A DNA stretch of 64,000 nucleotides from Hyphomonas sp. CY54-11-8 (GCF_000682735.1 NZ_AWFD01000001.1:1-64000); one strand, 5' to 3'. Positions 41,768-53,442 are shown, counted from the first letter of the stretch. The notes: a model not told the origin generated them from the sequence alone. Program-made: numbers and translations.

Positions 41768-42493
41768 ATGTCATTCAATCTCAACGCTTCGCCCAGCCAT
41801 CTGCTGCATCGTGCTCAGCAGGCTGCTGCAAACCACAGCGCCAAGGCGCTCCGCTCCGCCGGCATCACGCTGCGCCAGTTCTCGCTGCTCGCAGCCCTAG
41901 ACGGTAATGAAGGCGCCAGCCAGTCCGATCTCGTCAATGCCACCGGAATCGACCGTTCGACCCTGGCCGATATGGTCGCCCGTATGGAAACCGGTGGCCT
42001 GATCAAGCGAGCCGCTTCGAAAACCGACGCCCGCGCAAAGTCCGTCTCCCTGACGGCAAAAGGCAAAAAAGCCCTCGATAAGGCCCTTCCGGCTGTCCAG
42101 GCTGCTGACGCTGCCCTGTTCTCCGGCCTCGCCAAAGTGAAGCAGGACGCCCTGATGTCCGGCCTCGTCGGCCTGACCGAAGAAGAAGCCAAGCCGGCTC
42201 CGGCACCGAAAGCTGCTCCGAAGGCCGCTGCACCGAAGAAAGCTCCGGCGAAGAAGGCTCCGGCCAAGAAAGCTCCGGCTGCGAAGAAGGCCCCGGCCAA
42301 GAAGCCGGCTGCCAAGAAAGCCGCTGCACCAAAGAAAGCTGCTGCTGCAAAGCCGGCCGCCAAGAAGGCCGCTCCGAAAAAAGCCGCTCCTAAAAAGGCT
42401 GCACCGAAGAAAGCCGCTGCTGCTGCAAAGGCACCGGCCGTGAAAAAAGCGCCGGCCAAGAAGCCGGCCGCTCGCAAAGCCAAGAAGAAGTAA
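41768..42493 (+). CDS. MarR-type winged-helix protein fused to a histone H1-like tail
   Basis: A 241-residue protein in two clear parts. Residues 1-140 are a complete MarR domain: LHRAQQAAANHSAKALRSAG, LRQFSLLAALDGNEGASQSDL, IDRSTLADMVARMETGGLI (recognition helix and wing), then a C-terminal helix. Residues 141-241 are a low-complexity run built of Lys, Ala and Pro with AAPKK and APAKK units, like the tails of histone H1 and of bacterial H1-like proteins (HctA, AlgP). The tail should bind DNA non-specifically. CGAAAGG precedes ATG 41768. No ligand is known. Confidence 0.93.
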   Translation: MSFNLNASPSHLLHRAQQAAANHSAKALRSAGITLRQFSLLAALDGNEGASQSDLVNATGIDRSTLADMVARMETGGLIKRAASKTDARAKSVSLTAKGKKALDKALPAVQAADAALFSGLAKVKQDALMSGLVGLTEEEAKPAPAPKAAPKAAAPKKAPAKKAPAKKAPAAKKAPAKKPAAKKAAAPKKAAAAKPAAKKAAPKKAAPKKAAPKKAAAAAKAPAVKKAPAKKPAARKAKKK

Positions 42494-42508
42494 TCTGGCT
42501 TAAAGGGT

Positions 42509-43030
42509 TCAGGGGCGGGGCGCGCTGAGCGCCTCGCCCACCCGTTTCACCGAGTCAGCGTCCAGCGGCCCGGAAATATGCTCCAGAATCTCGCCATCGG
42601 CTGAGATCACAAAGGTTTCCGGCACACCTGTCAGGCCGAAGTCCAGTCCGCCCTGACCATCCGGATCCATCACGATATCGGCGTACGGATTGCCAAGCTC
42701 CTCAAGGAACTTGCGTCCATTGGCCGGTGTATCCTTGTATAACACGCCATAAACCTGCCCCGGATGGGCCTCGGCCAGCGCCGTCAGGCGCGGATGCTCA
42801 GCCTCGCACGGGGCGCACCAGCTGGCAAACAGGTTCACCGCGATCGTTTCCCCGGTGGGTGTGGGGGCAAAACTCAGCGTACCGCCCTCAAGCCGCTCGA
42901 AGCTGCGGTCCGGCGCAGCGCGGGAGATGCGTTCGAAGTCGCCTTTTTCCGGATGGGTGAGTTCCCAGCCCGCAAGGCCCGCAAAAAGCACAAGCGCCGT
43001 GACCGGAATGGCGGCAAGCCAGCGTTTCAT
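42509..43030 (-). CDS. ccmG: Thiol:disulfide interchange protein CcmG (DsbE)
   Basis: CcmG keeps apocytochrome c cysteines reduced for heme attachment in the periplasm. The 173-residue thioredoxin-like protein has an N-terminal anchor (VTALVLFAGLAGW), the active-site WCAPC with Cys72 and Cys75, and the cis-Pro segment TGVPETFVI. It is the last gene of a ccmA-B-C-D-G operon; its ATG overlaps the ccmD stop (ATGA). ccmE, ccmF and ccmH are not in the window. Confidence 0.95.
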   Translation of the reverse strand: MKRWLAAIPVTALVLFAGLAGWELTHPEKGDFERISRAAPDRSFERLEGGTLSFAPTPTGETIAVNLFASWCAPCEAEHPRLTALAEAHPGQVYGVLYKDTPANGRKFLEELGNPYADIVMDPDGQGGLDFGLTGVPETFVISADGEILEHISGPLDADSVKRVGEALSAPRP

Positions 43031-43191
43031 GCTGCGTCATCTCCGCGCAGGCGCGCTTCGGCCCGCTGCATTTTTGCCTGCGAGGCTTTCGCCCGTAGGG
43101 TGACGATCAGGATGGTCAGGCCCAGGCCGATCGCGCCGATGCCGTAGCAGGCCCAGATGAAGACGGCATTCTTGTCGAAATCCGGCATCAT
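43027..43191 (-). CDS. ccmD: Heme exporter protein CcmD
   Basis: This 54-codon gene is found only by reading the gap between ccmC and ccmG. The product opens MMPDFDKNAVFIWACYGIG, has a single membrane helix (about residues 11-31, IGLGLTILIVTLRAK) and a short basic cytoplasmic tail, just as CcmD does. CcmD releases holo-CcmE from the CcmABC complex. Two consecutive ATGs (43191, 43188) are possible starts, with GAGGGATC upstream. Its TGA overlaps the ccmG start and it begins 6 bp after ccmC. Confidence 0.92.
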   Translation of the reverse strand: MMPDFDKNAVFIWACYGIGAIGLGLTILIVTLRAKASQAKMQRAEARLRGDDAA

Positions 43192-43197
43192 GATCCC

Positions 43198-43929
43198 TCA
43201 GCCCTCCGCCATCAGTTTCGCATTCGCCTGCGCCGTGCGCCGGTCCCAGATCTCGGCGCGCATCAGCGTCTGGGTCAGGCCGGCGAAGAGCAGGGTGTGG
43301 CCAAGGCCGCTCGCCAGCAGGGGCCAAAGGTAGACCGCGGCCATTTTCGGTCCGTCTGCGGTGAGAACGCTCGAATCCTGGTGGAGCGAGGTGAAGAGGT
43401 CCACGGAGAATTTGATGAGCGGCACATTGATCGCGCCCACCATGGCGAGAATGGCGCCGGCACGGGCGGCTTTCTGGCGCGTGTCCATGGAGGCGCGCAG
43501 CGCCATGTAGCCGAGGAACAGGAAGAACATGAAGAGGACCGACATCATCCGTGCATCGTCCCATTGCCACCAGGTGCCCCAGGTCGGCTTGCCCCAGATC
43601 GATCCGGTCGCAAGGCAGATCGCCGTCCACACGGCGCCCAGCGGGGCGATAGATTTTGCGGCAATATCCGCCACTTCATGACGCCAGATGAACCAGATGA
43701 AGCTCATCACCGCCATCGCCATATAGCTCGCCATGGCCAGCCAGGCAGCGGGCACGTGGATGAACATCACACGCATGATGTCCCCGCCCTGATAGTCGTC
43801 CTTCGGAACCATCCAGAGGCCCTGCCACAGGCCCCAGCCGATCAGCAGAACGGCCAGCGCATAGCAAAGGGGCGCCAGCCAGTTCGACAGGCGCATAAAA
43901 CGGAGGGGATTTGCGAACCAGGAAAACAT
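43198..43929 (-). CDS. ccmC: Heme exporter protein CcmC
   Basis: CcmC presents heme to CcmE at the outer face of the membrane. The 243-residue protein has six helices and the tryptophan-rich signature KPTWGTWWQWDDAR near residue 114, between conserved helix histidines (HVPAAWLAM near 58; GLGHTLLFAGL near 210). It is in the same operon as ccmB, 20 bp after its stop, and followed by ccmD. Confidence 0.96.
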   Translation of the reverse strand: MFSWFANPLRFMRLSNWLAPLCYALAVLLIGWGLWQGLWMVPKDDYQGGDIMRVMFIHVPAAWLAMASYMAMAVMSFIWFIWRHEVADIAAKSIAPLGAVWTAICLATGSIWGKPTWGTWWQWDDARMMSVLFMFFLFLGYMALRASMDTRQKAARAGAILAMVGAINVPLIKFSVDLFTSLHQDSSVLTADGPKMAAVYLWPLLASGLGHTLLFAGLTQTLMRAEIWDRRTAQANAKLMAEG

Positions 43930-43949
43930 GGAAATGCGATACCGCTCCC

Positions 43950-44615
43950 TCAGTCTGCCGCCAAGCGCAAGGCTGCAGCCATGGCGAATGGCGCGACGGC
44001 CAGGGCGAACAGGGTGGAGGCCGCAAGGAACAAGGGCGCGCTTTCGCTGCCGGGGCCATGGGTCATGGAGAGCGCTCCGAAAATGGCTGTCGGCACATAC
44101 AATGGCAGGGCGATGAGGCTGATCAACAGGCCGCCGCGCCGCACCGTCGCCGACAGGGCCGCGCCGACACCGCCCCAGAAGTAGAAGGCAAGCCCGCCGA
44201 GGGCGTAAAGTGCTGCGTTGCGCAGCAGGTCTGTCGAAGCCTCGGCCTGGAACATCAGTGCCAGCAGCGGGGAGAGCAGGGCCAGTGGCAGGCCCGCGGC
44301 CAGCCAGTGCGCGAACGTCTTCGCCCCCGCGATGGCAGAAGCAGGGGCCCCGGTCTGCAGCCAGAGGTCCAGCGCCCCGTCTTCGGTGTCCGCCTGGAAG
44401 ATCCGCTCCAGCGTGACGAGGCTGGAGAGCGCGAGCGCCACCCAGAGAATGCCGGGTCCGACAGCACGCAGCGTCTGCGGGTCCGTCCCGATGCCGAGCG
44501 GGACCAGAACAGCGGCGCCCGCAAAAAAGCCGAGCGGCAGCAGCGCCCCAGCGCCGCCTGCCCAGGCCTCACCCAGTGCCTGCCGGAAGGCAGAGAGGAT
44601 CGGAGCAGGCCTCAC
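43950..44615 (-). CDS. ccmB: Heme exporter protein CcmB
   Basis: The 221-residue membrane subunit of the CcmAB ABC unit that powers release of holo-CcmE. It has six helices; typical segments are GILWVALALSSLVTLERIFQAD near residue 55 and LLPLGFFAGAAVLVPLGIG. Its ATG overlaps the ccmA stop by 4 bp (44612-44615), so the two are coupled. Confidence 0.93.
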   Translation of the reverse strand: MRPAPILSAFRQALGEAWAGGAGALLPLGFFAGAAVLVPLGIGTDPQTLRAVGPGILWVALALSSLVTLERIFQADTEDGALDLWLQTGAPASAIAGAKTFAHWLAAGLPLALLSPLLALMFQAEASTDLLRNAALYALGGLAFYFWGGVGAALSATVRRGGLLISLIALPLYVPTAIFGALSMTHGPGSESAPLFLAASTLFALAVAPFAMAAALRLAAD

Positions 44616-45184
44616 AACACGACCTCATTGGTCGGCACGAAGCCGGATTCGCCATGAATGGCCGCAATCATGCCGCCACCGGACTTCAGATGATCCTCGA
44701 TCAGTTCCAGCACCAGGTCCCGGCCTTCGGCATCGAGCGCGGTATAGGGTTCGTCCAACATCCAGATCGGCCGCTTCTCCAGCAGAAGGCGGCCAAGGGC
44801 CGTGCGGCGACGCTGCCCGGCAGAGAGATAGCGGGCCGGCACATCAGCCGGGCGTTTCAGGCCCATTTGGACAAGCACTGAGTCCAGATCAGAATCCGAG
44901 CCCCAGGCCTTGGCCCAGAGTCCAAGATGTGTACGCGGGGTCTCGTGCGGCTTCAGGCCTTCGCGATGGGCGAACCAGTGATGCAGGCCGTTGCGGGTGA
45001 CCTCGCCTGCTTCAGGCCGGGTCAGCCCGGCCAGAATGCGCAGCAGGGTCGTCTTGCCTGCGCCGTTCGAGCCGCGCAGGACGAGGCTCTCTCCCGGCGC
45101 CACCGATAGGCCGACGCCGGTAAACAGCACCCTTTCGCCCCGAATCATGCCGAGGCCATTGGCAGAGAGCAGGGGCTCCGTCAC
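44612..45184 (-). CDS. ccmA: Heme exporter ATP-binding protein CcmA
   Basis: A 190-residue ABC ATPase with Walker A GSNGAGKTTL, signature LSAGQRRRTALGRLLL, Walker B IWMLDEPYTALDAEG and a switch His (AAIHGES). No ATG lies before the conserved VTEPLLSANGLG segment; GTG 45184 gives a normal family length, and a GTG 12 bp further upstream is an alternative. The operon promoter should be in the region shared with the divergent acnA. Confidence 0.93.
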   Translation of the reverse strand: MTEPLLSANGLGMIRGERVLFTGVGLSVAPGESLVLRGSNGAGKTTLLRILAGLTRPEAGEVTRNGLHHWFAHREGLKPHETPRTHLGLWAKAWGSDSDLDSVLVQMGLKRPADVPARYLSAGQRRRTALGRLLLEKRPIWMLDEPYTALDAEGRDLVLELIEDHLKSGGGMIAAIHGESGFVPTNEVVL

Positions 45185-45423
45185 GCCGCGCCGCACCCGT
45201 TTCCGCGCCGGGAATGGCGCAAATGAAGGGAAAATGGCGCATGTGGGCCCATCAGGATCTCCTACCTGCCTGTTAGAACGCACGTTTTATCGGTTCAGGC
45301 GCTGCAGGATAGTCCCTTTGTCCCAATTGCGTCAGCGCCTCCAGCCTTATATGAGACGGGCACGCGCCGCCCATTCCGCCCGGCGGCCCCGGATTCACAT
45401 CTTAGACGCGAGGTTCCCCTCCC

Positions 45424-48111
<2,688 letters not shown>

Positions 48112-48136
48112 GACCGCTGACCGGAACATAACAGTC

Positions 48137-48170
48137 AAAACCCCCGCAGCAGGCGCTGCGGGGGTTTTTT
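48137..48170. terminator. Intrinsic terminator after acnA
   Basis: CCCCCGCAGC (48141-48150) pairs perfectly with GCTGCGGGGG (48155-48164) around AGGC, with TTTTTT on the plus strand and AAAA before it for the minus strand. It could work in both directions, but only acnA ends here. Confidence 0.95.
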
Positions 48171-48231
48171 GCAGCCCTCACACCGGTGTGATTGTGTTGT
48201 CAGCGCATGGGTGATCTATACAGGAACCGTC

Positions 48232-48894
48232 ATGAAACGCCTGCTCGCAGCCCTTTTTGTCTTGTCTCCTGTCGCCGCACCCGCCGCCATGGCGGAGTCG
48301 CCGACCCTGATCGAACTGTTCGCATCCCAGAATTGCCGGGCCTGCCCGAAGGCGCATGCGACCTTGAGCGAGGTCGATGCGGCACGTGACGATGTCCTGA
48401 TCCTGACCTGGTCGGTGGACTATTGGGACTATCTCGGCGGCAAGGACCCGATGGCCATGGGCGAGTCCAAGGAACGCCAGCGCGCCTATGTCGACCGGTT
48501 CAAACTGCGCGGGCCCTACACGCCGCAAACCGTATACAACGGCGTTGAGCAATGCCCCGGCAACAAGCCCAGCAAGGTGGACGCGGCCATTTCCAAGGCC
48601 CGCAAGGAAACACCGGAAGGCGTGAAGCTCGTCCGCAAGGGCGATGGTGTGGAGCTGAGCGGCAAGGCCAATGGGCTGACCGACATTTGGTATGTCGACT
48701 ATCTGGATGGCGCTGACAACACGACCGACATGGTTCATCCGGTGACGCAGGTCACCGCACTTGGTCCCTGGCTCGGTGGCCGCACGCAGATCACGCTGCC
48801 GGCGTGCGCTTCGCATTGCGCCGTGATTGTGCAGGAAGCCGGCTTCGGCCCGGTGCTCGCCACGATGCCGCTGGACCCGCCACCGGGCCAGTAG
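48232..48894 (+). CDS. DUF1223 secreted thioredoxin-like protein
   Basis: A 220-residue exported protein with a type I signal (MKRLLAALFVLSPVAAPAAMA) represented by MKRLLAA at its start and cut near residue 21. The mature part has ELFASQNCRACP with a CxxC (about residues 35-38) and TWSVDYWDYLGGKDP, the DUF1223 signature. A thiol-redox role is plausible. The gene lies behind acnA, as in many Alphaproteobacteria. AGGAACC before ATG 48232 sets the start. Confidence 0.9.
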   Translation: MKRLLAALFVLSPVAAPAAMAESPTLIELFASQNCRACPKAHATLSEVDAARDDVLILTWSVDYWDYLGGKDPMAMGESKERQRAYVDRFKLRGPYTPQTVYNGVEQCPGNKPSKVDAAISKARKETPEGVKLVRKGDGVELSGKANGLTDIWYVDYLDGADNTTDMVHPVTQVTALGPWLGGRTQITLPACASHCAVIVQEAGFGPVLATMPLDPPPGQ

Positions 48895-48909
48895 GATGGG
48901 ACAGTAGGC

Positions 48910-49962
48910 CTACTGCGCCTCTTCCGGCGTCTCCGGCACGGCAATTTCCGGCGGGCGGACGATTGAGCTGACGAGCGGTGTGAAATCGTTCCAGTCGTAT
49001 TCGGATAATTCGAACGCCCAGCCTGTGGCCTTGTCATTGATCGTGCTGCCACGATGCGCGCCTTCGCCCGCCTCGACCGCCCGGAGTGTGACGAAGAAGC
49101 CGTCCGGTTCACGATAGGCTTCCACTTCCACTTCCAGCCCATCATGCGTCTCCGTGATGTGACGGCCCACGGATTTGGTCATGAGGTCCGCGGCAGGCTT
49201 TACCCCGATCGCCTGGAAGCGGCTGAGCGCCAGTGCGGGCGTGGAGGCGGCGAGCCGGCTGATCAGCCGGAAATCCTGATAGGGCGGGCCCGGACGGAAG
49301 CTGCGGTCGCTCGTGCCCACGGCGCGCTGCAAGTAAAGGCTCTCGCCATACCGGTCGAACAGGCGGACGGCCGAGACGGCATCCGGGCTGATGTCGAGAA
49401 TGTCGAGGTCCAGCCAGGCATCCGCATTGTAGAGCGGCGGCAGGTCGCCGCTGACCTGATAGGCCTGCATTTCGTCCGGCCGTCGGGCATAGAGATGCTC
49501 GCCCTTGCGGCCGGTGATGATGGCGGCAGTGACCTCGCCATCGCCATTTGCCAACTCGATCAGGGCGCCGGTGCCACCTTCGCGCGGATCGCCAAGACCA
49601 ACGCGGTTCAGCTTGCCCGGATCGCGCGTGCGTGCTTCGCCCCAGGTTAGTTCGCCAAGGCCGGTGGCAAGGTCCGCCAGCCGGTCGGCGCGGACGGGAT
49701 AGCCATGCGTGCCTTCGAGCGTCCAGCCATCGACACTGTTCAGCAGACGGTAGGATTCGTCGGCCAGCGTCACGCGGATTTCTGCGGCTTCGGCGCGGAT
49801 TTCGGCAAAGTCCGGCAAGACGGGCTGTCCGGTCCGCCCGGTCTGGGCGGGCCCGCCCTTGAAATCGAGATTCACGAGCACGGCCAGAAGCGCCAGCACG
49901 GCGGCGGCCGCACCGAGGATTTGCAGGCGTTTGCGGCGCTCGCGCTGGCGCAGTTCGGTCAT
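48910..49962 (-). CDS. DUF4340 protein of a Gld-like ABC operon
   Basis: A 350-residue protein with one N-terminal membrane helix (LQILGAAAAVLALLAVLV) and a large periplasmic part made of the repeated DUF4340 fold (SYRLLNSVDGWTLEGTHGYPVRADRL is typical of its start, near residue 68). It is the last of four overlapping or abutting genes with an ABC ATPase, a permease and a GldG-type protein. Its ATG overlaps the GldG stop by 4 bp. DUF4340 proteins often accompany such transporters; the cargo is unknown. Confidence 0.85.
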   Translation of the reverse strand: MTELRQRERRKRLQILGAAAAVLALLAVLVNLDFKGGPAQTGRTGQPVLPDFAEIRAEAAEIRVTLADESYRLLNSVDGWTLEGTHGYPVRADRLADLATGLGELTWGEARTRDPGKLNRVGLGDPREGGTGALIELANGDGEVTAAIITGRKGEHLYARRPDEMQAYQVSGDLPPLYNADAWLDLDILDISPDAVSAVRLFDRYGESLYLQRAVGTSDRSFRPGPPYQDFRLISRLAASTPALALSRFQAIGVKPAADLMTKSVGRHITETHDGLEVEVEAYREPDGFFVTLRAVEAGEGAHRGSTINDKATGWAFELSEYDWNDFTPLVSSIVRPPEIAVPETPEEAQ

Positions 49963-51857
49963 GACTCCCTCCGCGCGCGCACTTGCTGGCGGCGCCAGAC
50001 AAGCAGGCCGGCCAGCGCGATCAGGATCGGCCCGCCCCAGATATTGATCGCCTTCAGCGTGGCCTCCATCCGGTCGATATCGCGCCGGTAGTCGCGTTCG
50101 ATCGTGCGGAGTTCCCCTCGCAGGGAAACGATCCGCTCGCGCAGCTGAGCGAGTTCGGTACGTTCGTCATCGGTCAGGTCAGCGGAGTCGTCGCCTTCGA
50201 AGAAGCCGTCGGTGGAGCCGATGGCCTGCAACTCTTCCAGCCGCCCCTGTGCTTCGTTGAGGCTCGCTTCCAGTTCGGCCTGTTGGCGGAAATACTTCGC
50301 TTCAGCGGTGGCGCGCATGTCATCGATCCGTTTCATGGGCCGCAGGCTCGGCGCGCGGGACCGAAGCCGCGAAAGCTCGCCGCCGCCGGCCAGTGCATCC
50401 AGCGCGTTCAGCACCAGCGCGCCATTGTCCGCCACCACAATGTCCCGACCCGGCACGATGTAGAAATCGTCCGCGATGAAGTCGACGTCGGCGATGAAGA
50501 CAAGCTCGGCGTCTGTTTCGCTGGCGGAGATATGGGGCGGTGCATTGGCGGCATCGGCTCGGGCAATTTCTGCCATGACGGGGTCGGACGGCTCGTCCAA
50601 TGCCGGGGCACCGGCCGGGAAAGCCGTTGCCAGATGCCCGGAAAGTCGCGCGGCCAGCACCAGCGGGCCGGGCTGCGTCTGATAGGATTTCAGCGTGTCT
50701 GACGGGGTGATATCGCGCACGGCTTTTTCGGCGTCGATGTAAGAGGGGCTGGGGCCTGTCTCGATCAGCGGAGAGAAAGTCATGGAGGTTGGTAGTTCCG
50801 AGACGACCAGTGCGCCGGGCGCGCCGAAGTTCACCACGCGCGTCAGGTCTGCCGTGATCAGATCGTCCTGATTCATGTCGCCGGCTGGTGCGCCAATGAA
50901 CAGGGGATGGGCCTGTTCCTCGATCCGTCCGTCGCCGGTGTCGACCGGCACAGGCAAGGCCCCGGCCGCATCGGCCACCGCATCATGCGACAGGGTGATG
51001 CCCCAGGATTCGCCGAGCTTGCCGAGATCGGAGCGTGCTTCGGCGTCCGACATGTCGAACAGGCCCTGTCCGACAGCGGTCTTCGCCGCGGGATCGACGA
51101 GGAAGACCGCCCGGCCCTTGCGCAGAACGAACTGGTCGATCAGCCATTCCTGACGGTCTGACAGGGGCGGCGGATGCGCTACGAGCAGCACGTCGAGATC
51201 GGCAGGCAGGGACTGGAACTGGTCCGAAATCGGAACGATCTCGAAGGACCGGTCGATATCCGCCAGCAACGTATAGCCACCCTGTCCGCCCGGCGCAGAC
51301 ATACCCGGCAGCGTTGTCAGGATGCCGACGCGCGGCGGATCCGGATCGTCCAGCCGGGAGATCATGCGCGTCAGATCATATTCAAGCGACACTTCGCGTT
51401 CCGGTGCCAGGAACGGGATCACGCGCTGGTCATCGATCGTGTTGTGCCCGATGATGCCGAAATAGAGCGGATCGTCGCCATTCGTGTCGATGGCGGTGAT
51501 GCCTGCCGCAAGCGCTTCGTCCTCGGCAGGGGAGAAGGGGGTCGGGTCGATCTCCCGCACGCGGACATATCCGCCGGACTGGGACTCATAGGCTTTCAGC
51601 AATTCCCGCACGCGGGCGGCGTAGGCGCGGACGGAGGGATAATCCTGCGCGACGCTGCGCGAATAGACGAGCGTCACGTCCACCGGCTCGGTAATGTCCG
51701 ACAGTTTCTCCCGCGTCGCCTTCGACAGCGAGTAGAGATGGTTCTCGGTAAAATCGATCTGCGCGCCGGTCAGCACTTTCTGCGCCAGCAGGTTTCCGGC
51801 CACGAAAATAACAGTGACCAGCGCCGTTGCGATCAGGAGGTAGTGCTTCGACTTCAT
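49959..51857 (-). CDS. GldG-family ABC transporter accessory protein
   Basis: A 632-residue protein: N-terminal membrane helix (YLLIATALVTVIFVAGNLL), a long periplasmic region of the GldG/ABC_transp_aux type (FTENHLYSLSKATREKLSDI, VLLVAHPPPLSDRQEWLIDQFVLRKG), a coiled-coil near residues 515-600, and a C-terminal helix (GGPILIALAGLLVWRRQQV). In Flavobacterium GldG is needed with GldA and GldF for gliding; outside that phylum the same set has no established role. It is transcribed with its ATPase and permease. Confidence 0.92.
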   Translation of the reverse strand: MKSKHYLLIATALVTVIFVAGNLLAQKVLTGAQIDFTENHLYSLSKATREKLSDITEPVDVTLVYSRSVAQDYPSVRAYAARVRELLKAYESQSGGYVRVREIDPTPFSPAEDEALAAGITAIDTNGDDPLYFGIIGHNTIDDQRVIPFLAPEREVSLEYDLTRMISRLDDPDPPRVGILTTLPGMSAPGGQGGYTLLADIDRSFEIVPISDQFQSLPADLDVLLVAHPPPLSDRQEWLIDQFVLRKGRAVFLVDPAAKTAVGQGLFDMSDAEARSDLGKLGESWGITLSHDAVADAAGALPVPVDTGDGRIEEQAHPLFIGAPAGDMNQDDLITADLTRVVNFGAPGALVVSELPTSMTFSPLIETGPSPSYIDAEKAVRDITPSDTLKSYQTQPGPLVLAARLSGHLATAFPAGAPALDEPSDPVMAEIARADAANAPPHISASETDAELVFIADVDFIADDFYIVPGRDIVVADNGALVLNALDALAGGGELSRLRSRAPSLRPMKRIDDMRATAEAKYFRQQAELEASLNEAQGRLEELQAIGSTDGFFEGDDSADLTDDERTELAQLRERIVSLRGELRTIERDYRRDIDRMEATLKAINIWGGPILIALAGLLVWRRQQVRARRES

Positions 51858-51858
51858 C

Positions 51859-52617
51859 TCAGCCGAGCCTCTGCCGTGCGGCCCAGAGGCCGTTGAGGAT
51901 GGACCAGAAGGCGGTGAAGCCGAGGAAGAACATGACCGAGCGGAGTTCGAGCACGCCGCGCTGGGCGCCTTCGAACTGCGTCAGGAACGAGAATTGGGCG
52001 ACAAGGTCGGCAAAGCCGGTCCCGAACACGGCCTTCACGGTGGAGAGTACCAGCGGCCAGCCTGCGGCCGTGAAGGCGAAGGCGATCAGGACGCTGATGA
52101 CGAAGGCCGTCACCTGGCTGCCTGTCAGCGCCGAAACGGCTGACCCAATGGAAAGATAGGCGCCCGCCATCAGGAAGCTCACCAGATAGGTCAGCGCAAT
52201 GGCCGTATTGTCCGGCCCTCCAAGGTAATTCACGGTGATCCACATCGGAAAGGTCAGCAGCAGGCCGACGCCCGCCACCGTCCACGCTGCACACAGTTTG
52301 CCGAGCACCAGGCCCGGCATACCGAGCGGCAGCGACAGCAGGAGTTCGTCCGTGCCCGCGCCCTGTTCATCCGCCCAGAGGCGCATGGCGAGCGCCGGCA
52401 GGAAGATCATGTAGAGCCACGGGTGCCAGACGAAGAAGGTTGCAAGGTCGGCAGTACCAGTGTCGAAAAACCCGCCCGCTTCCCAGGTGAACACGCCAAG
52501 GGCGAGCAGGAACACCGCAAGAAAGACATAGGCCATGGGCGTGGCGAAATAGGCGCCAAGCTCCCGCCGGTAGGTCGCGCCGAAGCCGCCCATCTGCTGG
52601 CGAAGGAACTCCATCAT
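51859..52617 (-). CDS. ABC transporter permease, GldF-like
   Basis: A 252-residue permease with six helices (for example MAYVFLAVFLLALGVFTW, FVISVLIAFAFTAAGWPLVL) and the conserved MRLWADEQGAGTDELLLSLPL segment near residue 79 that marks the GldF/ABC-2 family. It overlaps the ATPase gene by 4 bp and stops one base before the GldG start codon. It forms the membrane pore of the same exporter. Confidence 0.92.
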   Translation of the reverse strand: MMEFLRQQMGGFGATYRRELGAYFATPMAYVFLAVFLLALGVFTWEAGGFFDTGTADLATFFVWHPWLYMIFLPALAMRLWADEQGAGTDELLLSLPLGMPGLVLGKLCAAWTVAGVGLLLTFPMWITVNYLGGPDNTAIALTYLVSFLMAGAYLSIGSAVSALTGSQVTAFVISVLIAFAFTAAGWPLVLSTVKAVFGTGFADLVAQFSFLTQFEGAQRGVLELRSVMFFLGFTAFWSILNGLWAARQRLG

Positions 52618-53345
52618 CTTGCGTTCGCCTCGGCCTGGTCGGTCAGGCGCATGAAGGCGCCTTCCAGCGATCCGTCATCGGATTTCTTCGCCAAGTCCGC
52701 CGGTGTGCCGTCGGCGACCACGCGGCCCCGGTCGATCACGATGGCCCGCGTGCACAAGGCGGGCACTTCGGTCAGCGTATGGGTCGAGATCAGGATCGCC
52801 TTGGTTGGCGCCATGCGGGCGATGAGGGCCCGCACGGCGCGCTTCTGGTTCGGGTCGAGGCCGTCGGTCGGCTCGTCCAGCAAGAGGACCGGCGGGTCGT
52901 GCAGAATCGCCCCGGCAAGCCCTACCCTGCGGCGATAGCCCTTGGAGAGCGATCCGATCCGCTGGCCCGCGACGGTCGTGATGCGGGCATCGGCAATGGC
53001 GCGCTCGACGGCATCCTTGCGTTTCGTCCGGTCGATCTTCCGGGCGGCGGCCATGAAGTTCAGGAATTCCGGCGGCGTCATGTCTTCGTAGAGCGGCGCG
53101 CCTTCGGGCAGGTAGCCGAGGGCCGCCTGCGCCTGCCGGCGGTGGGAGACGATGGACTTGCCATCGATCAGCGCATCGCCCGCATCCGGCTCCAGCACAC
53201 CGGCGATCATCCGCATGGTCGTGGACTTGCCCGCGCCATTGGGCCCCAGAAAGCCGAGCACCGTGCCTTTCTCGAGCGTGAAGGATACGCCCTGCACGGC
53301 GCGCTTGGCGCCAAAGCTTTTTTCCAGACTGCGAATGTCGAGCAT
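52614..53345 (-). CDS. ABC transporter ATP-binding protein, GldA-like
   Basis: A 243-residue ATPase: Walker A GPNGAGKSTTM near residue 34, signature LSKGYRRRVGLAGAIL near 132, Walker B LLLDEPTDGLDPNQ near 152 and switch His in STHTLTEV. It heads the four-gene operon (ATPase, permease, GldG, DUF4340). A likely promoter region is the 97 bp before it, which separates it from the creatininase gene. Confidence 0.94.
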   Translation of the reverse strand: MLDIRSLEKSFGAKRAVQGVSFTLEKGTVLGFLGPNGAGKSTTMRMIAGVLEPDAGDALIDGKSIVSHRRQAQAALGYLPEGAPLYEDMTPPEFLNFMAAARKIDRTKRKDAVERAIADARITTVAGQRIGSLSKGYRRRVGLAGAILHDPPVLLLDEPTDGLDPNQKRAVRALIARMAPTKAILISTHTLTEVPALCTRAIVIDRGRVVADGTPADLAKKSDDGSLEGAFMRLTDQAEANAR

Positions 53346-53442
53346 TCTCTGGTTCAGACGCCTCTTATCATGAGAGATTCTGATACCGTCCTTGGCCGCA
53401 TCTGGCCAGAGTCCGGAAAATTACGCTGTCAGTAAGGTTGGG

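Noticed and set aside
42190..42490. The repetitive DNA in the MarR gene tail as a tandem repeat or CRISPR-like array.
   Set aside because: The repeats are codon-level echoes of Lys/Ala/Pro units with no spacers or fixed period; they are coding.
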